Source of the DNA: Undaria pinnatifida
Lineage: Eukaryota; Sar; Phaeophyceae; Laminariales; Alariaceae
Direction of reading: 5' to 3'
Length of the DNA: 64,000 nucleotides
Assembly (NCBI GenBank): GCA_012845835.1
Contig: JABAKD010000016.1
Location: 7,461,919 to 7,525,918, forward strand
Part shown: positions 11,401 to 23,400 of the stretch, in pieces
How positions within the stretch are numbered: the first letter of the stretch is position 1
Layout: the number at the start of each line of letters is the position of its first letter
Made by a program: the position numbers and the translations under genes
Notes under the pieces: generated by a model
Seen by the model: only the letters and a program-made list of their open reading frames with translations
Told to the model about the DNA's origin: nothing
The model's database searches: none

Positions 11401-14400
11401 TCAATTTCATTTTATTTTGCCTCCAGCAGATGAGTAAGTAGATATCGTAGTAAAAAGGAAGCATAACCCTATTACCACCGCAACAATCCAAACACACTAG
11501 ATCCAAGTAGTTTGCACCCCTAAACATGGGTGCAATCCGAAAGGGGTTAGGCAGTTCGCCACTTTTTCTCGGACAAGATTCCGCGCTTCAGTATGTGGCG
11601 GACCATATCACATCGGTATATTGTGGATCTGTACAGTAGGTATCTGTGTGAAGCCACCAGTAAGGGCGGGTCCAAGGGCTGTGTTCGTGAACATCTGGTA
11701 GGTGCATCACACAACTACTGTGAAGGGGGTACAACCTCGGACAACGCGGTGCAACCTCAGACAACGAGCTTCATTCAACACATGTAGAGAATCTGCAAAA
11801 AGCGTACTACCTTACATGTAATTACCTTGAGCAGCTTTATCTCCTCCCTGTCCAGTTGAAACGCCGTTAACATCAGAGCAGCCTTCTTCAGCTCCCCGTA
11901 GTCCGCGAACCGTCTCATCGACGTCGCGATATTGCCGTTCACTGCCCTTAACCGTCCCCGCGATGCGTGTGTCGGCGACTCCGGAGTCAGCGGCGGAACT
12001 AACGCCGTACGATTTCTGCCGGGAGAAACGGGCGCACTACGCGAGAAAGAGCGTGGGGCGGGTAGTGGGGGTGGGAAGAGTGGACGGGTGAGGTGGGTGG
12101 GGGGGTGGAGGGGGTTGCGCGGGGGTGGGGGCGTACTCATTTGCTGCTTGCCTTAGTCATTTGACCATTGGCCACACACCCCTTTGGAGACGGAGCACCG
12201 TTCCTACTCCTGGTAGAGAAACCTCTAACATTTGGGCGCTCAAAACGCTTCTCCCACATATTACATAAAACTGTTTGATTATCCTATCCCCTTTCTGTTT
12301 CGCCACCTGTGGCCACCATCTATCTCCTTGGATAGCGATCGTTCTCTCGCTACTATTTAAAGTGTTAAACTTCTCCATGTCATATCCGTTTACTCTCCTC
12401 ATCTCCTCAACACATTCCCTTCCTCCTCGTACAGTTCACATTCTCCTACTACGCGGGTTCTACTCTCGTCCGCGTTGCCACAGAAGCATCTCTGAGCGTC
12501 TTCTTCCTCCTCCACCCGACTACTGGTATGCTTTCGTTCTGGCAGGTCTAGGTCCCCTACACTAAAACGCAGTTTCAGCGTTTTCGCGAGGTTCATTGGG
12601 CCGTGCATACGTTTTCATCCCTATCTCGTATTTCAACCCCGTAAATCTTTAAACGTTCTTTCTCATTCACCTTTATTAACGCCAGCCTTTCCTTAATTCC
12701 ATCGTTTCTTTTAATTCTCTTTTGCATCGCCTCAACTTGTCTATGGACAGTACCTCGTCTTGGTTTCCTCCTAGGTCCTTCCATACCTAATCGACTACAC
12801 CATCCCAGCTTATTCGACCTCGCCCTCTTTAGCCTCTTTCTCCTATACAACCCTATCAGCTATTGCTGGCAACCTCTTTGCTGGCATGTTCTTTAGTGTA
12901 TATTTTAACTTATCACGCCTGTAATGTTTTAAGTGGGTACATTCTGCTCTTAGTACTATGAAATACTCAATTGTATTTGAGCATCCTTCTGTAATACTGT
13001 CATCTGTTCTGTTTCCAGATGTTTTGCTAACTTCGTGTCCCCTTCCCATACGTCTCCTGCATATTCTAGATTTGGTACAATCACATTTTGTACAATCACA
13101 CTTATCAGAAAACGCATTTTAATCCTAGTGTCAAGACGCGAGTCTCTTAGGATTGCATCCATCTTACCTTACCTACGTGTGCTTTACCCTTTCCTGTTAA
13201 TTTTGCTATGTGTGCATTCCAAGAGCAGTTCTTCAGGATGTCTACGCCAAGGTCTGTGCACGGGTCTACGATCGGTAAATCGCCTCCTCCCCACTTCCAT
13301 CGGTCTCTGGTTATCTTTGTTACCTACACCTACTACGCACCTTTTAACGTTCGCGGTCACTCTCCATTTCCTAGTGTGTTCTACTGCCTTTTTTTTTTGC
13401 ATCCTCCGGCGGATGGGGAAAAATAAAGCTTAAGCTCACCACAATTCCATATATTTTCATACACATCCCTGCCTTAGCAATTTGTTTTTGTAGTGCTTCG
13501 GGTGTTTCAGATATCCCCACTAAATTATCCGCAAACACCAATTTCGACAGCGGGGGTGGGGGCGGGGGGGGTGAGAAGAAGGCGAAGCTGCGGGAGAGCG
13601 ACGGACAGCCTCATCCACAGCTTAAACGTTCATTAACGCCTCCTCTAAGGGGCGGTCGAGCAGCGGCGCTCGAACGCACCAGTACACACGCGGACACCAA
13701 GCCCCGCATGCAGACGCATCAACGTTGATAAGAGTGGCGGGGCGGCAGAATAGACTACGCAAGCCCTTAGCAAACCTCCCATTACGTCTCGTACACCACC
13801 AGCAGACTTAAGACACTCCAATAAAAGCTACGTCTTGCATGGGAACGGCAGACTCAACACCTCATAAAAAAGGTACATCTCCCTCGGGAACGGCAGAATT
13901 GAGGCCCAATAAAAAAGGTACGTCTCGCATGGGAACGACAGAGTGAAGACAATAAAAAAGGGGCCAATGTGTCATGTACCTGATTTCTCGAGTAGACGAC
14001 CCGTTCTTTTGTTCGGTTCTTGCCTCGGGGGCCGGGTTTTTTTCTCGCTCGCTCGGGTCGGCGTCGCCGGCATGCTTTAGGGCAACACGGGGCGAGCAGA
14101 GAGCAGGAGTGGGATCGTCGCGAGCGTAAGTATCAGGAGCGAGGACAGCACAGCGTTTGCCTTGAAATCCACTTAGAGGGAAAGCTTAACCCACTGGGCG
14201 CAATATTATCTGCGCGAGGTACTCGTACATTACATACTTCTTTCGTATCATATACGCAAAAATTGCGCCTACAAGCGGGAATGCGGCAGCGCGCTGGTGT
14301 CGGCACTTGCAGTCCGCAGGGCAAACAAAGAATCGCAATTTAACAAGACACAAAAAATCTACGCTGAGACAGACGGAGAGGTTGACCTCATCACCCCAAC

Positions 14401-17400
14401 GACCACACAGCGAAGAGATAGGCGCTGCCGCCGCGCCCTCGCGCCCCAAATACCAGCGTCAAAGCTTATTTCGGCAGCGGTTTCATACTTGTTATCTAAT
14501 GCCTCAGTTCTGTTTCTGACACGCGCGCCCTCGCGTCCCAATACCGGCGCCATGGCTTATTTCGGCAGCGTTTTATGCCTGTTATCTAATGCCCCAGTTT
14601 TTTTTTCTTCTGTTTCTCATGCGCGCGACGACAAGAATTGCGCCTTTCGGCCGAATTTTTTTATCGCTGGCGAGGCTCCTAACCTATCCCGATGCGTTAC
14701 AAAAAACCATTCCATGTATACATACCAGCGCATTTCATGGGTCGGGTCAGGGTCAGGGTGCCTGACCCGAACCGACCCGTGAGATTTGAAAACCTCTTGG
14801 CCCGACCCGCCCCGACCCGCGAGTGTCCAAACTATCTCCTCCCCCTACCCGACTCGACCAGCGAGATTGCGGGAACCTCCTGAACCGACGGGTCATGACC
14901 GGTGAAAAGCCCTGATTTATACCTAGCCTATGGCAACGTATAACGGAGGTACAATCGTTTTTACTAATCAAAAGTCAGTTTGAGGGGTCAGGCCAACTCT
15001 CACAACAAACCGATTCTAAAATACCGACCGAAAAAGGAGGTTTCAGCACCTTCGCAGGCGTGCCTGACCCGGGGAACGGGAGAATCGGGCCCGCTCTTTT
15101 CAAAGGCAGACTAGCCTTTTTGGGAGACGCATCCAAGACACTTGCGGTATCTTCAGGATAGGAATTTTATGTTTTTTCGGTGCACCGCGGTTGCCTCAAA
15201 ATCAGTTTCGGACGCTCTCCATCCGAAAAATAGGCCATTTTGTCCGAAGAAACTGCGACATATACCCGAAACTGGTTTTGCGATGTTTTTTTATAAAATT
15301 CAAGCCGACATGGTAAAGAAGCGGCAAAAAAAACATTGTTGGCTGCGTCTCGGAAAAACGCTAACAGTCGGACTTTAAGAGAAAAAAGCGGGCCTGATTT
15401 TCCTGTTCCCCGGGTCAAACACGTATGCGAAGGTGCAGAAAATCCCATTTTCGGGTTTCATCATCAGGTGTATTCGTAAGAGTTGGCCTAATGAAACAGA
15501 GTTCGTCAAATGAGTAGTAGCGACACATAAAAAAAAAAACGTGTACGCCTCTCTCGCAGCATGCATCAAGCAAGGAACGAGCCTCAGCAAAAAAAAAAGT
15601 GCACTCCAACCGCAGGAAGCGGTCTTCTCACCAATAATGCCGGGCCCCATACGTCGGCGCAGTGATCCAACGCCTCTCTCGCCGTCCATCGGAAACCCGG
15701 CTGCTTCTTCAGCATGCCCCGCACGAACCCTTTGCCCCCCGCGGAGACACGCTTCCAAATGGGATCGTTGAACACGTACCGTGCCTGCGCCAGCTGCTCC
15801 ACCTTGTCCTGTCCGACCACGTTTTTTTCACCCGTCGGGCAGATTACATCATACCCATTAAACGATTTAGGTATTTCGCGACAGATAGATCCCTGGTTTC
15901 TATCTCATGAAATAAGCATGACATGCATCAGCGGCCGACATTAACAGTCGAACTGAGTCCTTTTTATTTCCGGATTGTCCGCAATAAAAACTGCACAAAA
16001 TCCACGGTAAATAGTCTTCGCCGGGTGGGATCATCTGCATGGCACGGCTCTTGTGCAAGATGTTTTTTTTTTTTTGTCGGGTGAGATCTGTAGAGTACGG
16101 CTCCTGCACACTATATCATAACGGCAAACATAGGTCTATGATCTGTAGATTATCTATATGATCTATATGAACTATACTGTATGTATGATCTGTATAATCT
16201 ATATGATCTATATAGTCTAGATCGTGATCTGTCCGGTGTGCGAAAAAAAAAGCGGCGGGGTGTTGGGTTAACACAGCAATAATGAGGCGGTACGTGAGCA
16301 AAAATAAAAGGGCGCGGGAGGGGTGGTGGGTGGGTTGGGGGGGGGGGGGGCATCGTCGCTGCATGCTCTTTCAGCACTGACGTTGGAGGCCAAAGGAAAC
16401 AAGCGGGGGGAGGGGCGGGGGCATCGTCGATGCATTAGATACTCTCTCAACACTAACGTTGGAGGTGAGGGGAAACAAATGAGCCTAAAGTCTGGCCGAT
16501 CACAACCCTTCCTGCCGTACCTTTGTCAGAACAGCCTCCACAGCAGGACCTGAAAATGCAAGACAACACTTATTGTACTTTGTCAATCACCTAAAGCAAG
16601 ACCCGAAAAAGGAAACCAATCGCGTGGTTCGTGAAGGAGATGTCATAGGGTGTTTTTGGCTTGGTTCTAGGCTGAACCCGTTTTTGGCACCAAACGGACC
16701 GAACATACCCGTTTTGGGTTGCCCAAGACTAAAGGTACCTTGTCGCTGAGTCTGCGTCATCGTTGAGGAAGGGAAATGTTCCACTCACCACGACGAGAGG
16801 GGGGTGTTTTTGGCTTGATTCCAGGTTGTACCCGTTTTTGACTCCAACCAAACCGGATATACCCGTTTTTGGTTATTGCCCCAAGACTAAACGTACCTGA
16901 TCGTTAAGGTCTGCCTCGTCTTTGAGGAAGGGAAAGCTCCCACACAGCAGGATGAACGCGATTACGCCGGCGCTCCAAAGGTCAGCCTTCTGTGTATATC
17001 CAGCACCGCTAAGCACCTTGCGACCGAGCAAGGAAAAAAACATGAACCGAAAACAAAACGAGCCAAGATGGACATGAGAGCCTACAAAACATAATCGAAA
17101 AACAAACGAACACATATACGGTAAACGCTACAGCTTACTTGGTGGAGCGCTTGTCGGGGGTTTGAACTCACGCCAGATAGACTCCTAGCATCATCCTAGA
17201 TTTTCCCATAATAGATCACCCTTATTTTCCGAATCAGACTGGTGTAAAAACAGAAACAAAAAACATTAGAAAATAAACCATAGCGCCTATCAAAACAACC
17301 TACAAAATCATCTAAATCAAGCCAGAAAAAGAGAAAAAGGTCACCCTTATACGGCAAAGTTGACTGCCGGTAGCGTTCCCCTTCAATACAAATCCGTTCG

Positions 17401-20400
17401 AAAAGACGGTTGGAGACAGGGAGAGGCTTAAAACTTCGAACAACGTCAGCTCTTTTTTCGGACAACGCGCAGGGTTCGTGCGCTACTGCATCAACCGTTC
17501 ACGATAAGAGTACAACACAGCTCCCACCTCAGGCGCCATGGTGTACACCGTTCCGCAAGCCGTCCGCATCTTGTCACCCCCCGTGAACACCTTCAATGGG
17601 TTTAAGAGGCACGTCGCCACGAGGCGGACACAAGCGAAGGACGACAGGACGGAATGATGAAAGGATCAAAACATGAAAGGATGAACGGACGAAGATGTGA
17701 ACGGGTGGAATAACGAAATGATGAAAGAATGAATACCTGGATCGCGCTAAACGGTACGTCGCGACGAGACGGACGCAAACAGAAAAGCGGAAGGGCTAAA
17801 CACCGAAACGATTAGATGACGAAGTACAAAATGGTGAAAGGGTGAAAGGACGAAAGGGCGAAATAATGAAAAGATGAAATGACGAAATTTTTCAAAGGGT
17901 CAAAGGACAAAATGATAAAACGACGAAAGAATGAAAGAACCGAAGGGTGAAAGGATGAAAGGACGGAATGATGAAAGGGTTAGACGGAATGAAAAAACGA
18001 CGAAAGTACGAAATTACCAAAAAGATGAAAGGGCGCAATGGAAGTGTGGTGAACTTAAACTTCGCTTCACCCTATTCGCTGGAGGATAAAAGTACTCATG
18101 TATATCGGGCTTATCGGGGGTCTGCGCGGCAAGCGGGTCTAAAGGCGGATCGAAACCTCGACGCGCATGACGGCACGACCAACGCAATATTGAGGATAAG
18201 AAAATATTCCGCCCATCGGAGGGAAAACGGCTACGTAGAAGGCGCAGAAACGCCACCATACAAGGAAAGCGACCAAGTGAAGGGAAAGGTGCTACAAGCG
18301 ACGAAGGCATGCGTAAATCAGGGGTAGTACCGCACAACCAGTCTCTACGGATGTCCTAGCGACCCCGACGTTCCACAACGGCGTAGACAGTGTGTACACA
18401 CCTACGCCAACGCCTTATCAACAAACCGAGATCATAGAGTGTTTGCGATGTACCAACTTTGGTAGTGGGTAGGAGTTGGGTAGGAAAACATATAACAATA
18501 GTGCTGAAACCGTCGAACGTCACAATCCAACACCAGCCCAACCCACAAAAAAATCAGCGAAAAAAATTGTCTAAGAAGTACGTTTTCCAACCATTTGTAA
18601 TGTTTTCAAACCTATTTTTTCCTGGGTTTGTTGGCCTTGCTTGAATTAACATATGACATTTGTCGGCGTCAAAAATATATTTTTCGTTTTTTTCAACACC
18701 AACAGAGTTTGGAAACCGCGAACACTGCAATAAAACCGGGTTGCATACATTTTTTCAACACCAACAGAGTTTAGAAATCGCAAACACCCTAAAAAACCAG
18801 GGTTGCATACATTTTTTCCAACACCAACAGACTTTGGAAATCGCAAACACCCTATCAAAACCGGGCTGCATATATACATATGCATACCTTGGACAGCCCA
18901 AAATCGATGAGCTTCACCACCAGCGGGTCGCCCGAAGACTCCAACATGATATTTTCCATCTATCACGAGAGCAACACGCGACGTTCAGTACCAGGAGCAC
19001 GCGGAGAACGGAAGAAAGGGCAAGGCAACACGAGAGTTTCGCGGGACGAGGCAAAGAACGGACAGTTGGACCGTTAGTTTTTTTACTCCGACGGGGAGTG
19101 TCGTCAGCGAGTAGTCGCGAGAGTCGCTTCCCCTCTCAGGCAATCAAACCAGCCCAACAGCAGCTGTGATTATGGCTGAGTTTTTTTTACTACGACTATG
19201 CTCGACGCAGCAGGAGCAGAGGTACCGCCTCCACCGCACCGCCCTCACAAACGTGGGTGCTGCGAAGGGACAACGGCGTTTCACGGATACGGGGACGCGA
19301 GTGGGTGCTTCCAGGCCAGATATCGCGTGAAACAGGTTCAGTTCAGAGTTGACGGGGGATGCTAAAAATTGCGAGTCGTGTCGAACACTGCTTTGGGGGG
19401 TCGTACGTACGGTATTCATACTAAAAATCGTCGATCTTGTCGCACACGGGCATAGGCGCCGCACGCACGGTCTTCAGTCGGTTAACAGGAACGCTTTCGA
19501 CCATGCTATCCGTCACCTTCGAAGGCGTCGTCGTGGTACTTTGCTTCCTTGCGCGCACCTTTTTTGTTGTCCTTTGGCTTCTTTACCGTTGAATTTAACT
19601 TTAGATTGGGTTTACCTTTAGCATTAGCTTTAGGTTTGCCTTTAGCTTGTGAATTTGTATTTAATGCTATCTTGTGGATCTGGTTTTAGATTTGTATTTA
19701 GGTTCGCTTATGATGTAGATATAGCACTGCCTGTATCAGTGTCCAAGGCCATTGTACGCAGCTTTGATTGCCGAGTGACCTATTGTGTGCCATGAGTCTC
19801 TACTAATGTGATGCACGATAACTGAAGGGTCCGCGAGCGCTGGCCTACAAGGCGTCACTAGCGCTGTCGCAATAGCGACGCGTCATGAATCGGCGAAGCC
19901 CACGTCTTGCCGCTCGCCGACAACAGCAAAATACTGAGGCGCTTGACCTATTTTTGCGGTATCAGGGAAAGCTCGCGCTTTGGTATGCCCCGAAATCTTG
20001 TCTTTCTCGTCAAAACTAGGCAAGATACAAAGATCTGACGGTGGCAAACTGCAAACAACAATACCCCCATCCGTGGGGTCCCCGTTACTTTTTACCCACT
20101 CAGAAAACCCACGAAGATACTGCGCACGGTGAGTAAGTACATTGTCATTATGTAGTCGTGTCTAGAAGCAAGCACAGCGCAGGCCACTACCTGCGGAGCA
20201 TCGTGTCAACTTCAAGTCACGGTGAAAAGTCATGACGGTTCCGAGCATACCTTCAAGTCGCGGTGACCAACCATGGCGGTTTCGTGCATACCCTTCAAGT
20301 CGCCGTGACGAGTTATGGCGGTTTCGTGTATACCCTTCAAGTCGCGGTGACCAACCATGGTGGTTTCGTGCATACCCTTCAAGTCGCCGTGACGAGTTAT

Positions 20401-23400
20401 GGCGGTTTCGTGTATACCCTTTAAGTCGCGGTGACAAACCATGGCGGTTTTTGTGCATACCTTTTGAGCCGCGGTGACAAATCATGGCGATTTCATGCGC
20501 ATCTGGAAAGTCGCGGTGACAAAATCATGACGGCTTCGCGCATACCTTCAAGTCGCGGTGACAAATCATCGCGGTCTCGTGCATGTACACCAGCGCCCGG
20601 ACCACCTGGCTCATGATCGAGCAGACCTGCGGTCCCAAACCAAAACACGCACACCAGCATGGAACAAGCATTCGCCAATCAAACTCCGGCAGATCGTGCG
20701 CAACAAAGGGCAACCCATGTTCAGAAAAAGAGCCCAAGGGCAAACATGAGATAGAAGAGCATAGACGCATTGCATTGAGACAGCGGAACACCCCAGCACA
20801 GGCGGACACGTTTGCGACGCACGAGTCACCGTGTTGTGTGCAGAAAAACTGTGTCGACCCACCCAGGGGTCCACAGAACGTTTCCCGTTGCTGTCTGGAG
20901 TTGAGATCGTACTGTGGATCACTGCAGCAAAAGTAGGTGGGGAAAGTGGTACCAGGGGTCCGCGAAGCAGCCGACCGGTTCATGGGCAGATGAACTCCCA
21001 ACTCCAAGAACGAGAGACACATTGTGACAAAATCACACATCCAAGCTTTCATCGTTATATATTCCAAAACTGCAGCATCCAGCGGGTACCCGCCCGGGGA
21101 TTACACACCCTACGCGGCGTTTCAGCCACCTAAGCGTCGCATCTCCTTCCGTCATTCTACTGAGAAGCCGCCAACGAACCATGCTCCGCGAGCAAGCCCT
21201 TTTTTCGGTTCTTCGTGGCGACACAAAGGGTGAGCGGAAGGAAGCTTCGGAGCAAAGGGGGCGGAAAAAGGGACACGTAGGCGAGGTACCTACCCACTTA
21301 GAGCCAGGCCTAACCCTGCCGCTACACCTCACCTGACTTTCGTCGAAGGACCGGTCGTTGAGCTGTCCTCCTGTCGACGTACAAGGGGCGTCGAGTGAGG
21401 CGGGCGGGAAGAGGCCTTTGCGGTTTTATTGGGAGGGACCCCACCAAGGTTTTGAATATGCTCGACTTCGACACGGTTTTGAGCTGCGGCTGCGGCGAAT
21501 GTGTGAGAAAAGCTTACTTTTCAGACAAAAGCCCTACCGATCTGCTAGGACGGCACACCTATTTTTTACTAACTTCATAAACCATAAAACCAATGCTCAC
21601 CACAGAAAAAAAAAGTATAACCGCGAACGACACGTGCAGCTTTACGGTCCAGAGCTGCACTCCCAGCAGTGAACAAACTCAACCAAAAACAAGTAGTACG
21701 AGTATAGGTGATGGTTCTGCGGAAAAACAACTGCAGTAGCAATAGCACACAGCAACATATTACACGTGTTCCACACAATATCACCGAAGAGCTTGCACAA
21801 AGCGAAATGCATGGTTCGGACTAATAGCTTTGACTCGTGAAAACAGGTACAATATAGTGTCAAGACAGAATTGTCTGAAACAGCCCAGTCTTCACAAACA
21901 GTATCAAGCTAAACACCACGGTCTACTTTCTCACCGGTGCACAAGGTCATGCACATGTAGATTTTTTTCTTGTAGTAAAAGACTTCCCGCAGTTGGATGA
22001 TGTTAGGATGGTGTAATCGCTGAAGAATGTTCACCTGTTTCTCGTGTCGTGCCAACGAGAGTTTACCGGAGAGATCAGGAGCAGACAAACGATATGAGCA
22101 CGAGAGGACCTATACATACACACATAAATGGGACAGAGAGACAGGCAGGCAGGCAGGCAGACAGGCAGGCGAACGCACATGCCGGGAAACATATACGCTT
22201 TTACAGGGGAGAACTTCCTCCTTTTATCACCGTCACCAACCATCGTCGTTCAAACTGCGACGCTTCACCTATCGCAACCAACCGCGCGTGCACCCTACCT
22301 TACAGCATCTAACTGACGCTAATAAAGTGGACCCCCCCCACCCCCCCCCTCTCCGAAGTCCGTCTCACAAGCGGTTCATTGTAGGTTGCAGCTCACAAAT
22401 CATGCAACTCGCCGAATGCCTCACGATGCTTCGCACTTGGTGTTTTTTTTTTAGCGCCAGGTAGGTGAAAACCCGACGTGCTCCGTCCCGGCATTGCAGG
22501 GGTTCAAATGTTTATGGTCATACGACTACGGCCATGCACAAACTGAATACCCCCCCCCCCCCCCCCCGGTCCCACGGGCTACGGCTATGAATGAAACGAT
22601 GTTTACCCCCCCCCCCCCTCACTCCGTCAGTATCTTCAGCCTAAGATTTCAAGCTGGCGCGATACAATTAGACGGAGCGGTGCACGGTGTGCGGGTCGTT
22701 CGTGGATTACCTCGTTTTCGAACTCCTCAACCCTGCTCTTCGACAGACGGTTCACGTGGATGGACTTCATCGCGTACAGACGATCTTGCAGCGGCTTCCC
22801 CACGCAAGCGGAATACGTTGCACAAAAAAAAGAAACGCGAAAAGAAAAGGGGAAACGGGAAACACACATATGGACGTGCATGCCCGCAAAAGACACGGGG
22901 GAGTAAGATTTGAGAACAAACCGTGCTACGTGATCGCGCGGTGGCGAACTATTGTAGCGGCGTTCCCTAGCGCGAGCGCCGGAAAAAAACGCGAACAAAA
23001 AAAACACGAAACACACATGTGTGAATGCACGCCCGCTGGAATCGGTGGCGCTATATTGAGAACCAAACGCGTGTTTACGCGACGCGTGGTGCCAAACCGC
23101 GACGGTAAACGACCCTTGCAATGACGTGCTCTTGTCCCTAAAGTATTGTTCGCTTCGGATGTGTTGGGGCCTGTCTTGTTACCACAGAGAAGATTTTACG
23201 GCGACGAGTCGATGTCAGAACAACGACAACAACATGCACAGGCATGAACGTGCATCGCACAGTAACTTGATACCCGGCGAAGGCCAAATAAGCGACACAG
23301 AACCAAACGCGAGTCTTTATTTACGTGGACAAGGGGAAAAACAACAACAACAAAAAAAAGCGGAGGCGATCGGGGATGAAACAACGCTCAGTTTCTCCGC

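Noticed and set aside
20210-20560. Possible CRISPR array
   Set aside because: Units are contiguous ~42-base tandem repeats without unique spacers, derived from a neighbouring exon, in an intron-containing eukaryotic gene.
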